A DNA stretch of 22,973 nt from Brevibacillus_F sp035644815 (GCA_035644815.1 DASQNU010000106.1:1-22973); one strand, 5' to 3'; positions 15,775-22,973 are shown, counted from the first letter of the stretch. Made by a program: numbers and translations. The notes: generated by a model not told the origin, from the sequence alone.

Positions 15775-16138
15775 ATGGATGTTCATGCTCCTGTGCATGG
15801 GCTACACCTGTCAATATCAAATGGCGGACATGATCGTCATCAAGCGAATAATAGACGAGCTTGCCTTCTTTCCGATATTTTGCCAGACCCATGGTGCGCA
15901 ACAAGCGAAGATGATGAGAGGTGTTGGCAATCGTGCTGCCGATAATGTTGGCCACATCGCAGACACACAGCTCATCTTCCAGGGCCAAAGCATAAATGAT
16001 TTTTGCGCGGGTATCATCAGCCAATGCCTTAAAAATTTTGGCGACTCCATCTGCTTCTTTCATTTTGGGTTTTAACTGAAGCACTTTGCGTTCATCTACG
16101 CATTGAATCTCACATACATCAGCTTTGTTATCTTCCAT
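15773..16138 (-). CDS. cadC: CadC-type ArsR/SmtB metal-sensing repressor
   Basis: This 121-residue winged-helix repressor matches plasmid pI258 CadC, which releases DNA on binding Cd, Pb or Zn. The metal-site cysteines are all present: C9 and C13 in the N-terminal arm (DVCEIQC), and C58 and C60 in ELCVCD of the recognition region. The helix pair NIIGSTIANTSHHLRLL (64-80) and the wing KEGKLVYYSLDDDHVRHL are typical. The ATG follows GAGGTGAT. No CadA-type ATPase lies beside it in this window; instead the next gene is a flavin monooxygenase-like protein. A terminator ends cadC, so any control of the neighbour must act at its own promoter. Confidence 0.92.
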   Translation of the reverse strand: MEDNKADVCEIQCVDERKVLQLKPKMKEADGVAKIFKALADDTRAKIIYALALEDELCVCDVANIIGSTIANTSHHLRLLRTMGLAKYRKEGKLVYYSLDDDHVRHLILTGVAHAQEHEHP

Positions 16139-16148
16139 TGGCTTTCGA

Positions 16149-16221
16149 TCACCTCACACTTCCGAGTATCTTTCCATTATAAAACGTTTTGAACAAGGAA
16201 AAAAAGACTCGTGTGAGGTGA
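16149..16221. repeat. 11-bp perfect inverted repeat flanking the cadC promoter
   Basis: TCACCTCACAC (16149-16159) is repeated inverted as GTGTGAGGTGA (16211-16221), and a further GAGT/ACTC pair lies just inside. The 16149-16159 arm contains the cadC ribosome site; the other lies upstream of the promoter. Confidence 0.7.
16175..16193 (-). promoter_or_regulatory. cadC promoter with candidate self-operator
   Basis: On the minus strand TATAAT (16181-16176) is the -10, overlapped by TTCAAA, eight bases, TAATG. A perfect AAAACGTTTT palindrome lies at 16181-16190. There is no good -35 at 17 bases. Confidence 0.5.
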
Positions 16222-16235
16222 AACTGTAAACATTC

Positions 16236-17249
16236 TTATTTGGCACGTTTCCAAAGCAATAGGAAGAGCAAAGCGATTCCCGTATACGTAGTGATAGCGT
16301 ACACGATCATGCTGTACCATTGGCTAAAGAAGGGAAGCGGTGAAAATACCAGAGACGTGGCGGCAAAAAGCAGATAGAGCGGTGTATGCCGCAAATCATG
16401 TTTCTGTGCAAGTGGAGCTGCCAAACCGTAGAACCAGAAAGCCAGCAACAATAACAGCTGCAGCACTGAATGAATCCATATCCCATATTTGCTTGCAGCC
16501 GAAAATTCGCTCAGAATCTGGATAAGCGGTTGGTAGCTGGTGTGCACCTCATGCCAGTGGGAGAGAATGTTGAGATTTCCCAAGCTGATCAGCAATAACA
16601 ACAGAACGCCTCCCAGCCAAATGCCGCTGCGCAGGGTCGACAGCCTTGGCTCTTGACCGATCTGGGCAAATATGACGACCAGTTGAAATATATAATGGAA
16701 GGCAACATAAAAGCATGCATAAATGAACCAGTTCGCGTTCAATTGATAGGCCAGACTCGGCAGCGGTACATGAGGCTGCAACAGGAAAAGCAAAATTAGT
16801 ATGGAAGCGGCGACAATGAAGAGAAACGTGAACATGGAGATCAGACGGATTTGCGGGATACGCAACAGTAAACAGGCAGAGGCTAAGATGCCAATCAACA
16901 GCAGAAGGGCAGGGGTGGCATCCTGTGTAAGTAATGCGGCGGTTTCTCCTACCGATACACCTGCATATATAAGCACAAGCGTATAAATCAAAAACGTAAC
17001 GGTAGGACCCGCTTTTTCGCCGACTAAAAATGCCAGAAAGCGGTCAAGGGTCGTAATGTGGCGAGAAACCGCCATTCTTATGGTCATATCGGTAAGCCAG
17101 GTAAGCCCTATGGTCCCCAGCGCAATACCGATAAGCCCCCATGTACCGTAAAAGGAGAAGAATCGCAACCATTCCGCTCCTCCCAGGTAGGAAACGCCTA
17201 GGGCGGAGGCTGAATAGATTGCCGCAATTTGCCAGACCGTTCTGTTCAT
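16236..17249 (-). CDS. YkvI-like multi-pass membrane protein (APC/LeuT-fold type)
   Basis: This 337-residue integral membrane protein has about ten hydrophobic segments. The first, with ALGVSYLGGAEWLRFFSFYG (residues 16-35), recalls the YkvI family start, where a GAGFASGQE-type unwound helix lies. This suggests a small-solute or ion transporter, but no substrate can be read. Family membership is judged from that pattern and the length. The ATG follows AAAGGATG at about 9 bases. It is divergent from mntR across 184 bp and lies upstream of cadC on the same strand; I see no clear terminator between it and cadC. Confidence 0.65.
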   Translation of the reverse strand: MNRTVWQIAAIYSASALGVSYLGGAEWLRFFSFYGTWGLIGIALGTIGLTWLTDMTIRMAVSRHITTLDRFLAFLVGEKAGPTVTFLIYTLVLIYAGVSVGETAALLTQDATPALLLLIGILASACLLLRIPQIRLISMFTFLFIVAASILILLFLLQPHVPLPSLAYQLNANWFIYACFYVAFHYIFQLVVIFAQIGQEPRLSTLRSGIWLGGVLLLLLISLGNLNILSHWHEVHTSYQPLIQILSEFSAASKYGIWIHSVLQLLLLLAFWFYGLAAPLAQKHDLRHTPLYLLFAATSLVFSPLPFFSQWYSMIVYAITTYTGIALLFLLLWKRAK

Positions 17250-17334
17250 CAGCCATCATCCTTTTTCCAACTTGGTACAAGTCTATGATGGGAGGTGGCT
17301 TGTTCAGAACCACAGGAATTGATTCATCTTTCCC

Positions 17335-17364
17335 TTGCAACCCGTCCTAAGAAAACGGTATTAT
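17335..17364 (+). promoter_or_regulatory. Promoter of mntR
   Basis: TTGCAA (17335-17340), an 18-base spacer and TATTAT (17359-17364) form a plausible sigma-A promoter 69 bases before the mntR start. No MntR box was recognised. Confidence 0.6.
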
Positions 17365-17433
17365 GAATTTACATGCGTTTTTAGGTGCAGCTATGGCTTT
17401 TTAGCAAGAAAGGGTTTGAAACGAGGGATGAGC

Positions 17434-17862
17434 GTGCCAACTCCAAGTATGGAAGACTATTTAGAACGAATTTACAGCCTGATTGAAGAAAAAGGGTATG
17501 CCCGTGTCTCTGATATCGCTGAAGCCCTGGAAGTACATCCTTCGTCCGTCACCAAAATGGTGCAAAAGCTCGATAAGGATAATTATTTGGTATATGAAAA
17601 ATACCGCGGACTGGTTCTTACCTCGAAAGGGAAAAAAATCGGAAAGCGTCTTGTAGACAGACATAGTTTGCTGGAGGATTTTCTTCGATTGATTGGGGTC
17701 GATGAAGAACATATTTATCAGGATGTAGAAGGAATTGAGCATCACCTGAGCTGGGAGTCCATTAATTGTCTCGGGTATTTGGTCAATTACTTGCAAGCGG
17801 ATCCAAGTAGAGTGGAAGAACTGCAGCGGATCAAAAGAGAGGAAGAACAAAAAGAGGAATAA
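17434..17862 (+). CDS. mntR: Manganese-responsive regulator MntR
   Basis: This 142-residue DtxR-family repressor binds Mn(II) and shuts off manganese uptake genes. It is nearly collinear with B. subtilis MntR, also 142 residues. The metal-binding residues D8, E11, H77, E99, E102 and H103 are all present. The DNA-binding helix-turn-helix includes VSDIAEALEVHPSSVTKMVQ (25-44). The open frame extends upstream to 17335, but this would begin at the promoter itself. I chose GTG at 17434 because it gives the family start (MPTPSMEDYL) and follows GAGGG by 6 bases; ATG at 17428 directly abuts the site. It ends at a terminator, so yqhO has its own promoter. Confidence 0.95.
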   Translation: MPTPSMEDYLERIYSLIEEKGYARVSDIAEALEVHPSSVTKMVQKLDKDNYLVYEKYRGLVLTSKGKKIGKRLVDRHSLLEDFLRLIGVDEEHIYQDVEGIEHHLSWESINCLGYLVNYLQADPSRVEELQRIKREEEQKEE

Positions 17863-17864
17863 GG

Positions 17865-17890
17865 GCTGGCCAATGGGCCGGCTTTTTTTT
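17865..17890 (+). terminator. Intrinsic terminator after mntR
   Basis: GCTGGCC (17865-17871) pairs with GGCCGGC (17876-17882), with one T-G pair, followed by eight T. Confidence 0.9.
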
Positions 17891-17938
17891 ACGGAAGCTG
17901 TTTTACAAGTTTTTTACAGAAAGACAAACCACTCCCTA

Positions 17939-17966
17939 TTTTCAGGGAGGAAGCTTCCGATATAAA
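17939..17966 (+). promoter_or_regulatory. Candidate promoter of yqhO
   Basis: TTTTCA (17939-17944), a 16-base spacer and TATAAA (17961-17966) fit a sigma-A promoter. The spacer contains a perfect 10-bp palindrome GGAAGCTTCC (17949-17958), a possible operator. Confidence 0.45.
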
Positions 17967-18014
17967 ATGGAAGAAAATTCTTCAATTTATCCTGGTATAG
18001 GGGAGGCGATGACA

Positions 18015-18950
18015 GTGAAAGCCGACGCTGTATTTGAAGGCGGTGGGGTTAAGGGGATTGCGTTCATCGGTGCGGTCGCGGAGATGGAGTCGGCAGGCTA
18101 TGTCTGGGAAAAAGTCGCCGGAACCTCCGCGGGCTCGGTAGTTGCCGCCTTGCTTGCAGCCGGGTACAGCAGTGAAGAATTGTATCGCATCTTCATGGAC
18201 ATGAACTATCTAAGCTTTTTGAAACAAACAGGCTGGGGGCGTATTCCTTTCGCAGGGCCGGTATACAATCTCTGCCGACTAAAAGGGTTGTATCCGGGTG
18301 GTACATTTGAACAAATGATGGACTCCCTACTGCGTGCAAAGGGTGTATCGACCTTTGGCGACCTTCCGCCGGAAAAATTGCGTATCATCGCTTCTGACAT
18401 TACCGGAGGCAAAATGCTAATCCTTCCTGATGACCTTCCTTCCTTTGGCATCGATCCGCTTTCCTTTCCTATCGCCCGTGCCGTCCGTATGAGTTCATCT
18501 ATCCCGTATTTTTTTCAACCTGTAATACTGAAGCAAAATAATTTGATTCATTACATAGTCGATGGCGGGCTGCTCAGCAACTTTCCCGTTTGGTTGTTTG
18601 ATGTCCCAGGAGTGCCGAGATGGCCCACCATCGGGTTTCGGTTACACGATGAAACCATCGATATGGACTACACGAAAGTAACGGGACTCTTTAGCTTTAG
18701 CAAGGCTCTTGTGTCTACCATGCTGGAAGCTCACGACCGCATGCACGTTCAGCGTGCGCATGCAGTCAGGACGATTTTTGTGCATACGCTTGGTGTGAAA
18801 GCGACGCAGTTCAATCTATCCGAAGCTGTGCGGGAGATGCTGTTTCAATCGGGGAAAAAAGCGGCGCTAGACTTTTTGCTAACATGGGATTTTCAACGTT
18901 ATGTGACGGAGTATCGAAAACCAAATGGACAAAAACGGTTCTTCACATAG
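18015..18950 (+). CDS. yqhO: Patatin-like phospholipase, YqhO
   Basis: This 311-residue patatin-fold hydrolase is predicted to cleave acyl groups from lipids with a Ser-Asp dyad. The oxyanion loop is FEGGGVKG (7-14), the nucleophile S38 is in GTSAGS, and the aspartate D183 is in VDGGLLSNFP. There is no signal peptide or membrane segment, so it is probably cytosolic or peripheral. I chose GTG at 18015 (MKADAVFEGG), 8 bases after GGGAGG; ATG at 18009 is too close, and ATG at 17967 has no site and sits next to the -10. In B. subtilis yqhO likewise follows mntR. Its natural substrate is not known. Confidence 0.9.
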   Translation: MKADAVFEGGGVKGIAFIGAVAEMESAGYVWEKVAGTSAGSVVAALLAAGYSSEELYRIFMDMNYLSFLKQTGWGRIPFAGPVYNLCRLKGLYPGGTFEQMMDSLLRAKGVSTFGDLPPEKLRIIASDITGGKMLILPDDLPSFGIDPLSFPIARAVRMSSSIPYFFQPVILKQNNLIHYIVDGGLLSNFPVWLFDVPGVPRWPTIGFRLHDETIDMDYTKVTGLFSFSKALVSTMLEAHDRMHVQRAHAVRTIFVHTLGVKATQFNLSEAVREMLFQSGKKAALDFLLTWDFQRYVTEYRKPNGQKRFFT

Positions 18951-18951
18951 A

Positions 18952-18989
18952 AAAAAGGCTGTCTGACAAATTCCGCAGGCAGCCTTTTT
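18952..18989. terminator. Bidirectional terminator between yqhO and yqhP
   Basis: AAAAAGGCTG with CTG inside pairs with CAG and CAGCCTTTTT, with one T-G pair. A/T runs on both sides serve yqhO on plus and yqhP on minus. Confidence 0.85.
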
Positions 18990-18991
18990 CC

Positions 18992-19327
18992 TTATTGGTA
19001 CATCTTTGGTTCTTTTTCTTTTTCGTTGCTTTGCTTTGTTTTTCCCTTGCTTCCTTCAATCACACGAAACGGATTTTCTTTGCGAGGTGAATGGCCGGTT
19101 TTCCTTGTCATGCTCTTCGTCATTTTGGTCGGTTGCTTCGGCTTCTGTACCCGAAACCAGGGAAGAAAACGACCGCTTTTCATGTAATTATTGACGAGAT
19201 AAAACAGGAGAGCGGATAGACCAATGATGACCAAAAGGTTAATCGGATTCGCGATCAGCTCCTGGAAAAATCCGATCACCGCGAGAAGAATCAGAATGCC
19301 AAAAAACGGATGAACACGGCTCTTCAT
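18992..19327 (-). CDS. yqhP: YqhP-like membrane protein
   Basis: This 111-residue protein has two closely spaced hydrophobic helices, FFGILILLAVIGFFQELI (residues 8-25) and INLLVIIGLSALLFYLV (29-45). A long basic tail (PKQPTKMTKS onward) is rich in K, R and Q and likely cytoplasmic. It sits where yqhP lies in B. subtilis, directly downstream of yqhQ, and resembles the SA1362-type small membrane proteins. Function is unknown. I chose ATG at 19325-19327, which has AGAGGTGA just upstream; GTG at 19336 overlaps that site. It is 33 bp after yqhQ and in its operon. Confidence 0.8.
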   Translation of the reverse strand: MKSRVHPFFGILILLAVIGFFQELIANPINLLVIIGLSALLFYLVNNYMKSGRFLPWFRVQKPKQPTKMTKSMTRKTGHSPRKENPFRVIEGSKGKTKQSNEKEKEPKMYQ

Positions 19328-19360
19328 GGATCTCACCTCTGAGGTTACAATATGCTTGCG

Positions 19361-20302
19361 TTATCCAGTCGTGGCGAACTCATTTTGCTTTGACAAGGCA
19401 GAATCGCGTTCACGCATTCTTTGAAAAGATGCGATCGCTACTTCTACCTGACTGTCATCCGGTTCTTTCGTTGTTATTTTTTGCAGCCAGAGCCCAGGAT
19501 AGCCTAGGAAGCGCAGCACCGGCGTTTCTCTGAACTTGTTCGTCCATTGCAGGACTTCATAGGAAAGCCCCATGACAACAGGCAAGAGAAGGATCCGTTG
19601 CACGACGCGTTCCCACAGGCTGTCATAGCTGAAAAAGGAATAGACAACGACCCCGACCAACACAGTAAAGATGATAAAGCTGCTGCCACAACGATAATGC
19701 AGCGTGGAAAACTTTTGCACATTTTTTACTGTTAATTCTACCCCGGCTTCAAACGCGTTAATCACTTTATGCTCGGCCCCGTGATACTGGAACAACCTTT
19801 TGATCAAAGGGGCTTGTGCAATCACATAAATATATCCAAGTAACAGCAGGATCTTGAAGCCGCCCTCGGCCAGATTTTGCGGAATGCCCGGCGGCACCCA
19901 TCTGCCTAAAAGGAATTCGGCGAGAAATACAGGTACCAATGTAAAGACGAATTTACCGAAGAGAAACGAAAGTACGCCGACCACGGCGACACCGAGAATC
20001 AGGGTGAGGCGGGATGGTCCGCTATCAGCTGACTCTTCCTCGGATTCCATGCTGTATCTCTCCGTTGCGAAATTTAAATGCTTCGCTCCGTTAGCACTGG
20101 CTTCAATCAATCCGACGATCCCACGAATGAACGGGATCTTTTTTAAACGGGCGACCCATTTTTTGTCTTCTCTGGGAGCTTCAAAATACTCGATCTCCTG
20201 ATTTTTTCTGCGTATGGCCGTGATCGTAACGGATTTACCGCCGAACATGACTCCTTCGATGACGGCTTGACCGCCGTATGCGGGCGTATTTGGTTGCGAC
20301 AA
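19361..20302 (-). CDS. yqhQ: DUF1385 membrane protein YqhQ
   Basis: This 313-residue membrane protein has the DUF1385 signatures: YGGQAVIEGVMFGG (9-22) near the start, and later YHGAEHKVINAFEAGVELT and RCGSSFIIFTVLVG. At least four hydrophobic segments are seen: two in LTLILGVAVVGVLSFLFGKF and its continuation, one around KILLLLGYIYVIAQAPL, and others around FIIFTVLVGVVVYSFF and LLPVVMGLSYEVL. The function is not known. The start is TTG, 6 bases after AGGAAGGTGA. It heads a yqhQ-yqhP operon, divergent from yqhR across 131 bp. Confidence 0.92.
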   Translation of the reverse strand: MSQPNTPAYGGQAVIEGVMFGGKSVTITAIRRKNQEIEYFEAPREDKKWVARLKKIPFIRGIVGLIEASANGAKHLNFATERYSMESEEESADSGPSRLTLILGVAVVGVLSFLFGKFVFTLVPVFLAEFLLGRWVPPGIPQNLAEGGFKILLLLGYIYVIAQAPLIKRLFQYHGAEHKVINAFEAGVELTVKNVQKFSTLHYRCGSSFIIFTVLVGVVVYSFFSYDSLWERVVQRILLLPVVMGLSYEVLQWTNKFRETPVLRFLGYPGLWLQKITTKEPDDSQVEVAIASFQRMRERDSALSKQNEFATTG

Positions 20303-20433
20303 TTGAGATCACCTTCCTTACCTTCTATTCTAGCGTAAAGTAAGGCTAATCGCTACAAGCAGATCATAGGAAACCAACCGGTACATAACTGAAAACGAAG
20401 CGCGAGGAACATACTAGAGGTGAGGTGATTGAA

Positions 20434-20898
20434 ATGGAAACTGCACAATCCAATTATGATGCCAGTGAGAAAAAAGAAACCAAAGAAAAAACGGCCTGGC
20501 GGAAAATTGTCGAGGTAGGATTATGGGGAACAATCTTGTGGGGCTTATTGCGAGTGATCGCTAATTTTCTAGGATTCACGCCTTATGGAATTCGCTCCTT
20601 TTCACGTCCTTTGCTAGGCATGTGGGGGGAGCAGGCGATGCTCGGTACGTTTATCGGTATCATCACCTTGTTCCTGTTGGTAACTGGGGCTGCAGCGGTA
20701 TATGGGTTGTTCGTATCGCGTATCAGGCTCTGGTGGGGCGGACTTGTCTATGGTTTCGGTGGGATGCTTTTGTTTGGGTTCTTTTTTCGTATGGGAAATT
20801 GGGAGGAAGGTACGATCAGCACGGAATTGGCCTGGTTTCTGTCTCTCGGGCTGTTCATCGGCATGACGCTGTTGGCAGAGCGGACAGAGGAGGAATAG
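20434..20898 (+). CDS. yqhR: YqhR family membrane protein
   Basis: This 154-residue membrane protein has a hydrophilic lysine-rich N-terminus (about residues 1-25). Four hydrophobic segments follow, near GLWGTILWGLLRVIANFLG, MLGTFIGIITLFLLVTGAAA, WWGGLVYGFGGMLLFGFFF and AWFLSLGLFIGMTLLAE. It occupies the yqhR position before aroQ, as in B. subtilis. Function is unknown. The start is ambiguous: ATG at 20434 has GAGGTGATTGAA before it and is my choice; GTG at 20425 would add three residues. It likely starts the yqhR-aroQ-peptidase-efp group. Confidence 0.85.
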   Translation: METAQSNYDASEKKETKEKTAWRKIVEVGLWGTILWGLLRVIANFLGFTPYGIRSFSRPLLGMWGEQAMLGTFIGIITLFLLVTGAAAVYGLFVSRIRLWWGGLVYGFGGMLLFGFFFRMGNWEEGTISTELAWFLSLGLFIGMTLLAERTEEE

Positions 20899-20968
20899 GT
20901 CCTATCCAATGTTTTCTGGTCTATGGTAAAATGGCAGAGAAAAAAATTTTGCCGGGGGAAACGAAAAC

Positions 20969-21418
20969 ATGGTCTCCTTATTAGTGCTTAACGGTCCGAA
21001 TCTCAATCTGTTGGGGAAACGCGAGCCAGGTGTTTATGGCAGTGAAACATTGGACGACATCATCCTGCGGTTGCAAGCTGTGATGCGTGAACTGGGCGCT
21101 CAGATGGAGCATGTGCAATCCAACCACGAGGGCGTGCTGATTGATGCGATCCACCAAGCCAAGGGTGTTCATCAGGGCATTGTTTTTAATCCGGGTGCCT
21201 TTACGCACTATTCGTATGCGCTGCGTGATGCGATTGCCGCCGTTTCACTTCCGGTTATTGAAGTACATATTTCCAATGTTCATGCAAGAGAACCATTCCG
21301 GCATCATTCGGTCATCGCGCCGGTAGCGGTTGGACAAATTGTCGGTTTGGGATCTGACGGGTATGAATGGGCAGTGCGTGCGTTGGTACGAAAAATCGAG
21401 CAGCAAAGCCAGTCTTAA
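20969..21418 (+). CDS. aroQ: Type II 3-dehydroquinate dehydratase
   Basis: This 149-residue shikimate-pathway enzyme converts 3-dehydroquinate to 3-dehydroshikimate and forms dodecamers in the family. LVLNGPNLNLLGKREPGVYG includes R18 and Y23, the catalytic lid residues. N75 is in FNPGAFTHYSYALRDA, H100 is in EVHISNVHAREPFR, and R111 binds substrate. Length is normal. The ATG is preceded by a purine-rich GGGGGAAACG site at slightly long distance. It corresponds to B. subtilis yqhS and lies 70 bp after yqhR and 38 bp before the peptidase gene. Confidence 0.96.
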   Translation: MVSLLVLNGPNLNLLGKREPGVYGSETLDDIILRLQAVMRELGAQMEHVQSNHEGVLIDAIHQAKGVHQGIVFNPGAFTHYSYALRDAIAAVSLPVIEVHISNVHAREPFRHHSVIAPVAVGQIVGLGSDGYEWAVRALVRKIEQQSQS

Positions 21419-21456
21419 AAACAAAACGTTGTTCAGAGAACAGAAGGGGGAGGAAT

Positions 21457-22530
21457 ATGCAAGGCAGATTGGAACGTTTGCGCAAAGCGTTGGCTGAGCA
21501 AGAGGTAGACGCACTTATTACGGAAAACAAAGAAAACCGCTTCTATATTAGCGGGTTTACGGGATCGACAGGCTGGGCCATCATTACCAAGGATGAAGCT
21601 GTGTTTGTCACCGACTTCCGCTATATCGATCAGGCGACCACCGAAGCACCCGCTTTTCAAGTGGTGGATAATGAGCGAAAAGCGCTTGAAGCCATTGGAC
21701 AGCAGCTGCAAAAACTGGGCGTTAAGCGTCTGGCGATCGAAAAGAATCACATCAGTGTCGGAACGTTTGAATCTTGGAAAGAGGCATTTTCCACCGTTGA
21801 ACTGGTTCCAACCAGCGGATTGATTGAGAATTTGCGTATCTACAAGGATGCATCCGAGCTGGATATTATTAAGCAGGCAGTGAAAATTGCGGATGATGCG
21901 TTTGCACATGTGCTGAATTTCATCCGTCCTGGCGTCCGTGAGATCGATGTAGCGCTAGAACTGGAGTTTTTTATGCGCAAGCAAGGCGCAACTGGTGTGG
22001 GCTTTGATTCCATCGTGGCGTCCGGTGTGCGCGGGGCGTTGCCGCACGGTCGGGCGAGCGAAAAAGTCATTCAGGCTGGTGAAATGGTAACGCTTGATTT
22101 TGGAGCTGCCTACAAAGGCTACAACTCCGATATTACCCGTACGGTCAGCGTTGGCGAACCGAGTGACAAGATGAGGGAGATCTATGAGATTGTCCTGCGT
22201 GCGCAACTGAATTGTGTAAACAACATCAAGCCTGGGATGACCGGCAAAGAAGGAGATGCCCTGACACGGGATATCATCGCCGCAGCAGGGTATGGAGCCG
22301 CTTATGGACACAGCACTGGACACGGCTTGGGAGTGGAGGTCCACGAACAGCCAAATCTGTCCGCGGTCAGTCATACGGTCCTGCAACCAGGAATGCTCGT
22401 AACGGTAGAGCCGGGCATCTATATCACCGATCTGGGCGGCGTGCGCATCGAGGACGATGTGCTGATCACCGAAAGTGGTTGCGAGATTTTGACCCAGTCG
22501 ACGAAAGAGTTGCTCATTTTGCCTGTCTAA
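21457..22530 (+). CDS. yqhT: Xaa-Pro aminopeptidase (M24B), YqhT-like
   Basis: This 357-residue pita-bread metallopeptidase removes N-terminal residues before proline. The N-terminal creatinase-type domain covers about 1-130, with ENKENRFYISGFTGSTGW. The catalytic domain follows. Dinuclear metal ligands are D214 (TLDFGA), D225 (NSDITRT), H289 (HSTGHGLG), E318 (VEPGIYI) and E332 (RIEDDV); H197 (LPHG) assists. The open frame runs further upstream, inside aroQ, but the ATG at 21457 follows GGGGGAGG at ideal spacing and gives the family length. It lies just upstream of efp, as in B. subtilis. Confidence 0.95.
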   Translation: MQGRLERLRKALAEQEVDALITENKENRFYISGFTGSTGWAIITKDEAVFVTDFRYIDQATTEAPAFQVVDNERKALEAIGQQLQKLGVKRLAIEKNHISVGTFESWKEAFSTVELVPTSGLIENLRIYKDASELDIIKQAVKIADDAFAHVLNFIRPGVREIDVALELEFFMRKQGATGVGFDSIVASGVRGALPHGRASEKVIQAGEMVTLDFGAAYKGYNSDITRTVSVGEPSDKMREIYEIVLRAQLNCVNNIKPGMTGKEGDALTRDIIAAAGYGAAYGHSTGHGLGVEVHEQPNLSAVSHTVLQPGMLVTVEPGIYITDLGGVRIEDDVLITESGCEILTQSTKELLILPV

Positions 22531-22572
22531 TTTATACTAGGAATGTTTATTGATCTTTTTGGGAGGACTATC

Positions 22573-22973
22573 ATGATTTCTGTTAACGATTTTCGTACTG
22601 GCCTGACCATTGAAGTGGATGGAAACATCTATACCGTACTTGAATTTCAACACGTAAAACCAGGAAAAGGCGCTGCGTTTGTACGCTCCAAACTGCGTAA
22701 CCTGCGTAACGGCAACGTGACGGAAATGACCTTCCGTGGCGGCGAAAAAGTAAACCCAGCCCGTATCGAAACCAGCACCATGCAATACTTGTACAACAGC
22801 GGTGACGAGTATACTTTCATGAACACGGAAACATATGAGCAAATCAACTTCACTTCGAAGCAAATTGAACGTGAATTGCGCTTCCTGAAAGAAAACATGA
22901 ACGTGCAAATCATGCAGTACAACGGAGAAACCATTGGTATCCAATTGCCAAATACGGTTGAACTCGTTGTAAC
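22573..22973 (+). CDS. efp: Translation elongation factor P (5' part, runs off the window)
   Basis: The first 133 codons of EF-P are present. This ribosome-binding protein relieves stalling at polyproline. The first domain contains the loop FQHVKPGKGAAFVRSKLRN; K32, at the loop tip, is the residue modified in family members (5-aminopentanol in B. subtilis). The following segments RGGEKVNPARIETSTMQYLY and EYTFMNTETYEQI are the second-domain landmarks. The last third is missing at the window edge. The ATG follows GGGAGG by 6 bases and lies 42 bp after the peptidase gene; the pair are probably co-transcribed. Confidence 0.96.
   Translation, partial: MISVNDFRTGLTIEVDGNIYTVLEFQHVKPGKGAAFVRSKLRNLRNGNVTEMTFRGGEKVNPARIETSTMQYLYNSGDEYTFMNTETYEQINFTSKQIERELRFLKENMNVQIMQYNGETIGIQLPNTVELVV

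Overview
The window looks like chromosomal DNA from a Bacillales bacterium of the Brevibacillus/Paenibacillaceae type. Base composition is close to balanced. Shine-Dalgarno sites are strong (GGAGG), GTG and TTG starts are common, and intrinsic terminators are clear. The gene content matches the Bacillus subtilis yqh region: yqhH-yqhG, the gcvT-gcvPA-gcvPB glycine cleavage operon with its riboswitch, lipM, mntR, yqhO, yqhP, yqhQ, yqhR, aroQ (yqhS), an Xaa-Pro peptidase (yqhT) and efp, in that order as I recall it. The genus assignment is inference from gene content and style. No rRNA, tRNA, CRISPR array, insertion sequence or phage gene was seen.

Layout. Bases 1-1500 carry a small YkuS-type protein and an aldo/keto reductase. 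Bases 1507-5326 (minus strand) carry a secreted protein of unknown function, YqhG and the SNF2-type helicase YqhH. Divergent from these, 5581-9948 hold a tandem glycine riboswitch, its terminator and gcvT-gcvPA-gcvPB. Bases 9937-12140 form an oxidative/electrophile-type module: an HxlR regulator (minus), a YwrO/KefF-like quinone reductase and a short-chain dehydrogenase (plus). Between regulator and reductase lies a 98-bp imperfect dyad with six regularly spaced GTAC sites. Bases 12178-13508 hold lipM and a YiaA-type membrane protein. Bases 13627-17249 (minus) hold a D-amino acid aminotransferase, a flavin monooxygenase-like protein, a CadC-type Cd/Pb sensor and a YkvI-like membrane protein. 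From 17335 onward the yqh backbone resumes with mntR, yqhO, yqhP/yqhQ (minus), yqhR, aroQ, the peptidase and the start of efp, which runs off the end.

How the genes work together. The gcv genes encode the T protein and both halves of the P protein of the glycine cleavage system. They are switched on by glycine through the riboswitch. LipM supplies octanoyl groups to the H protein (gcvH is not in the window), so the gcv/lipM neighbourhood is functionally linked. MntR (manganese) and CadC (cadmium/lead) are metal sensors separated by one membrane gene. The HxlR-reductase-dehydrogenase set and the CadC-monooxygenase set appear to be accessory insertions into an otherwise conserved core neighbourhood. 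The most interesting regulatory signals are the 98-bp dyad (10400-10497) and the similar motifs upstream of cadC and the monooxygenase, which suggest a cadC regulon without a nearby efflux ATPase.
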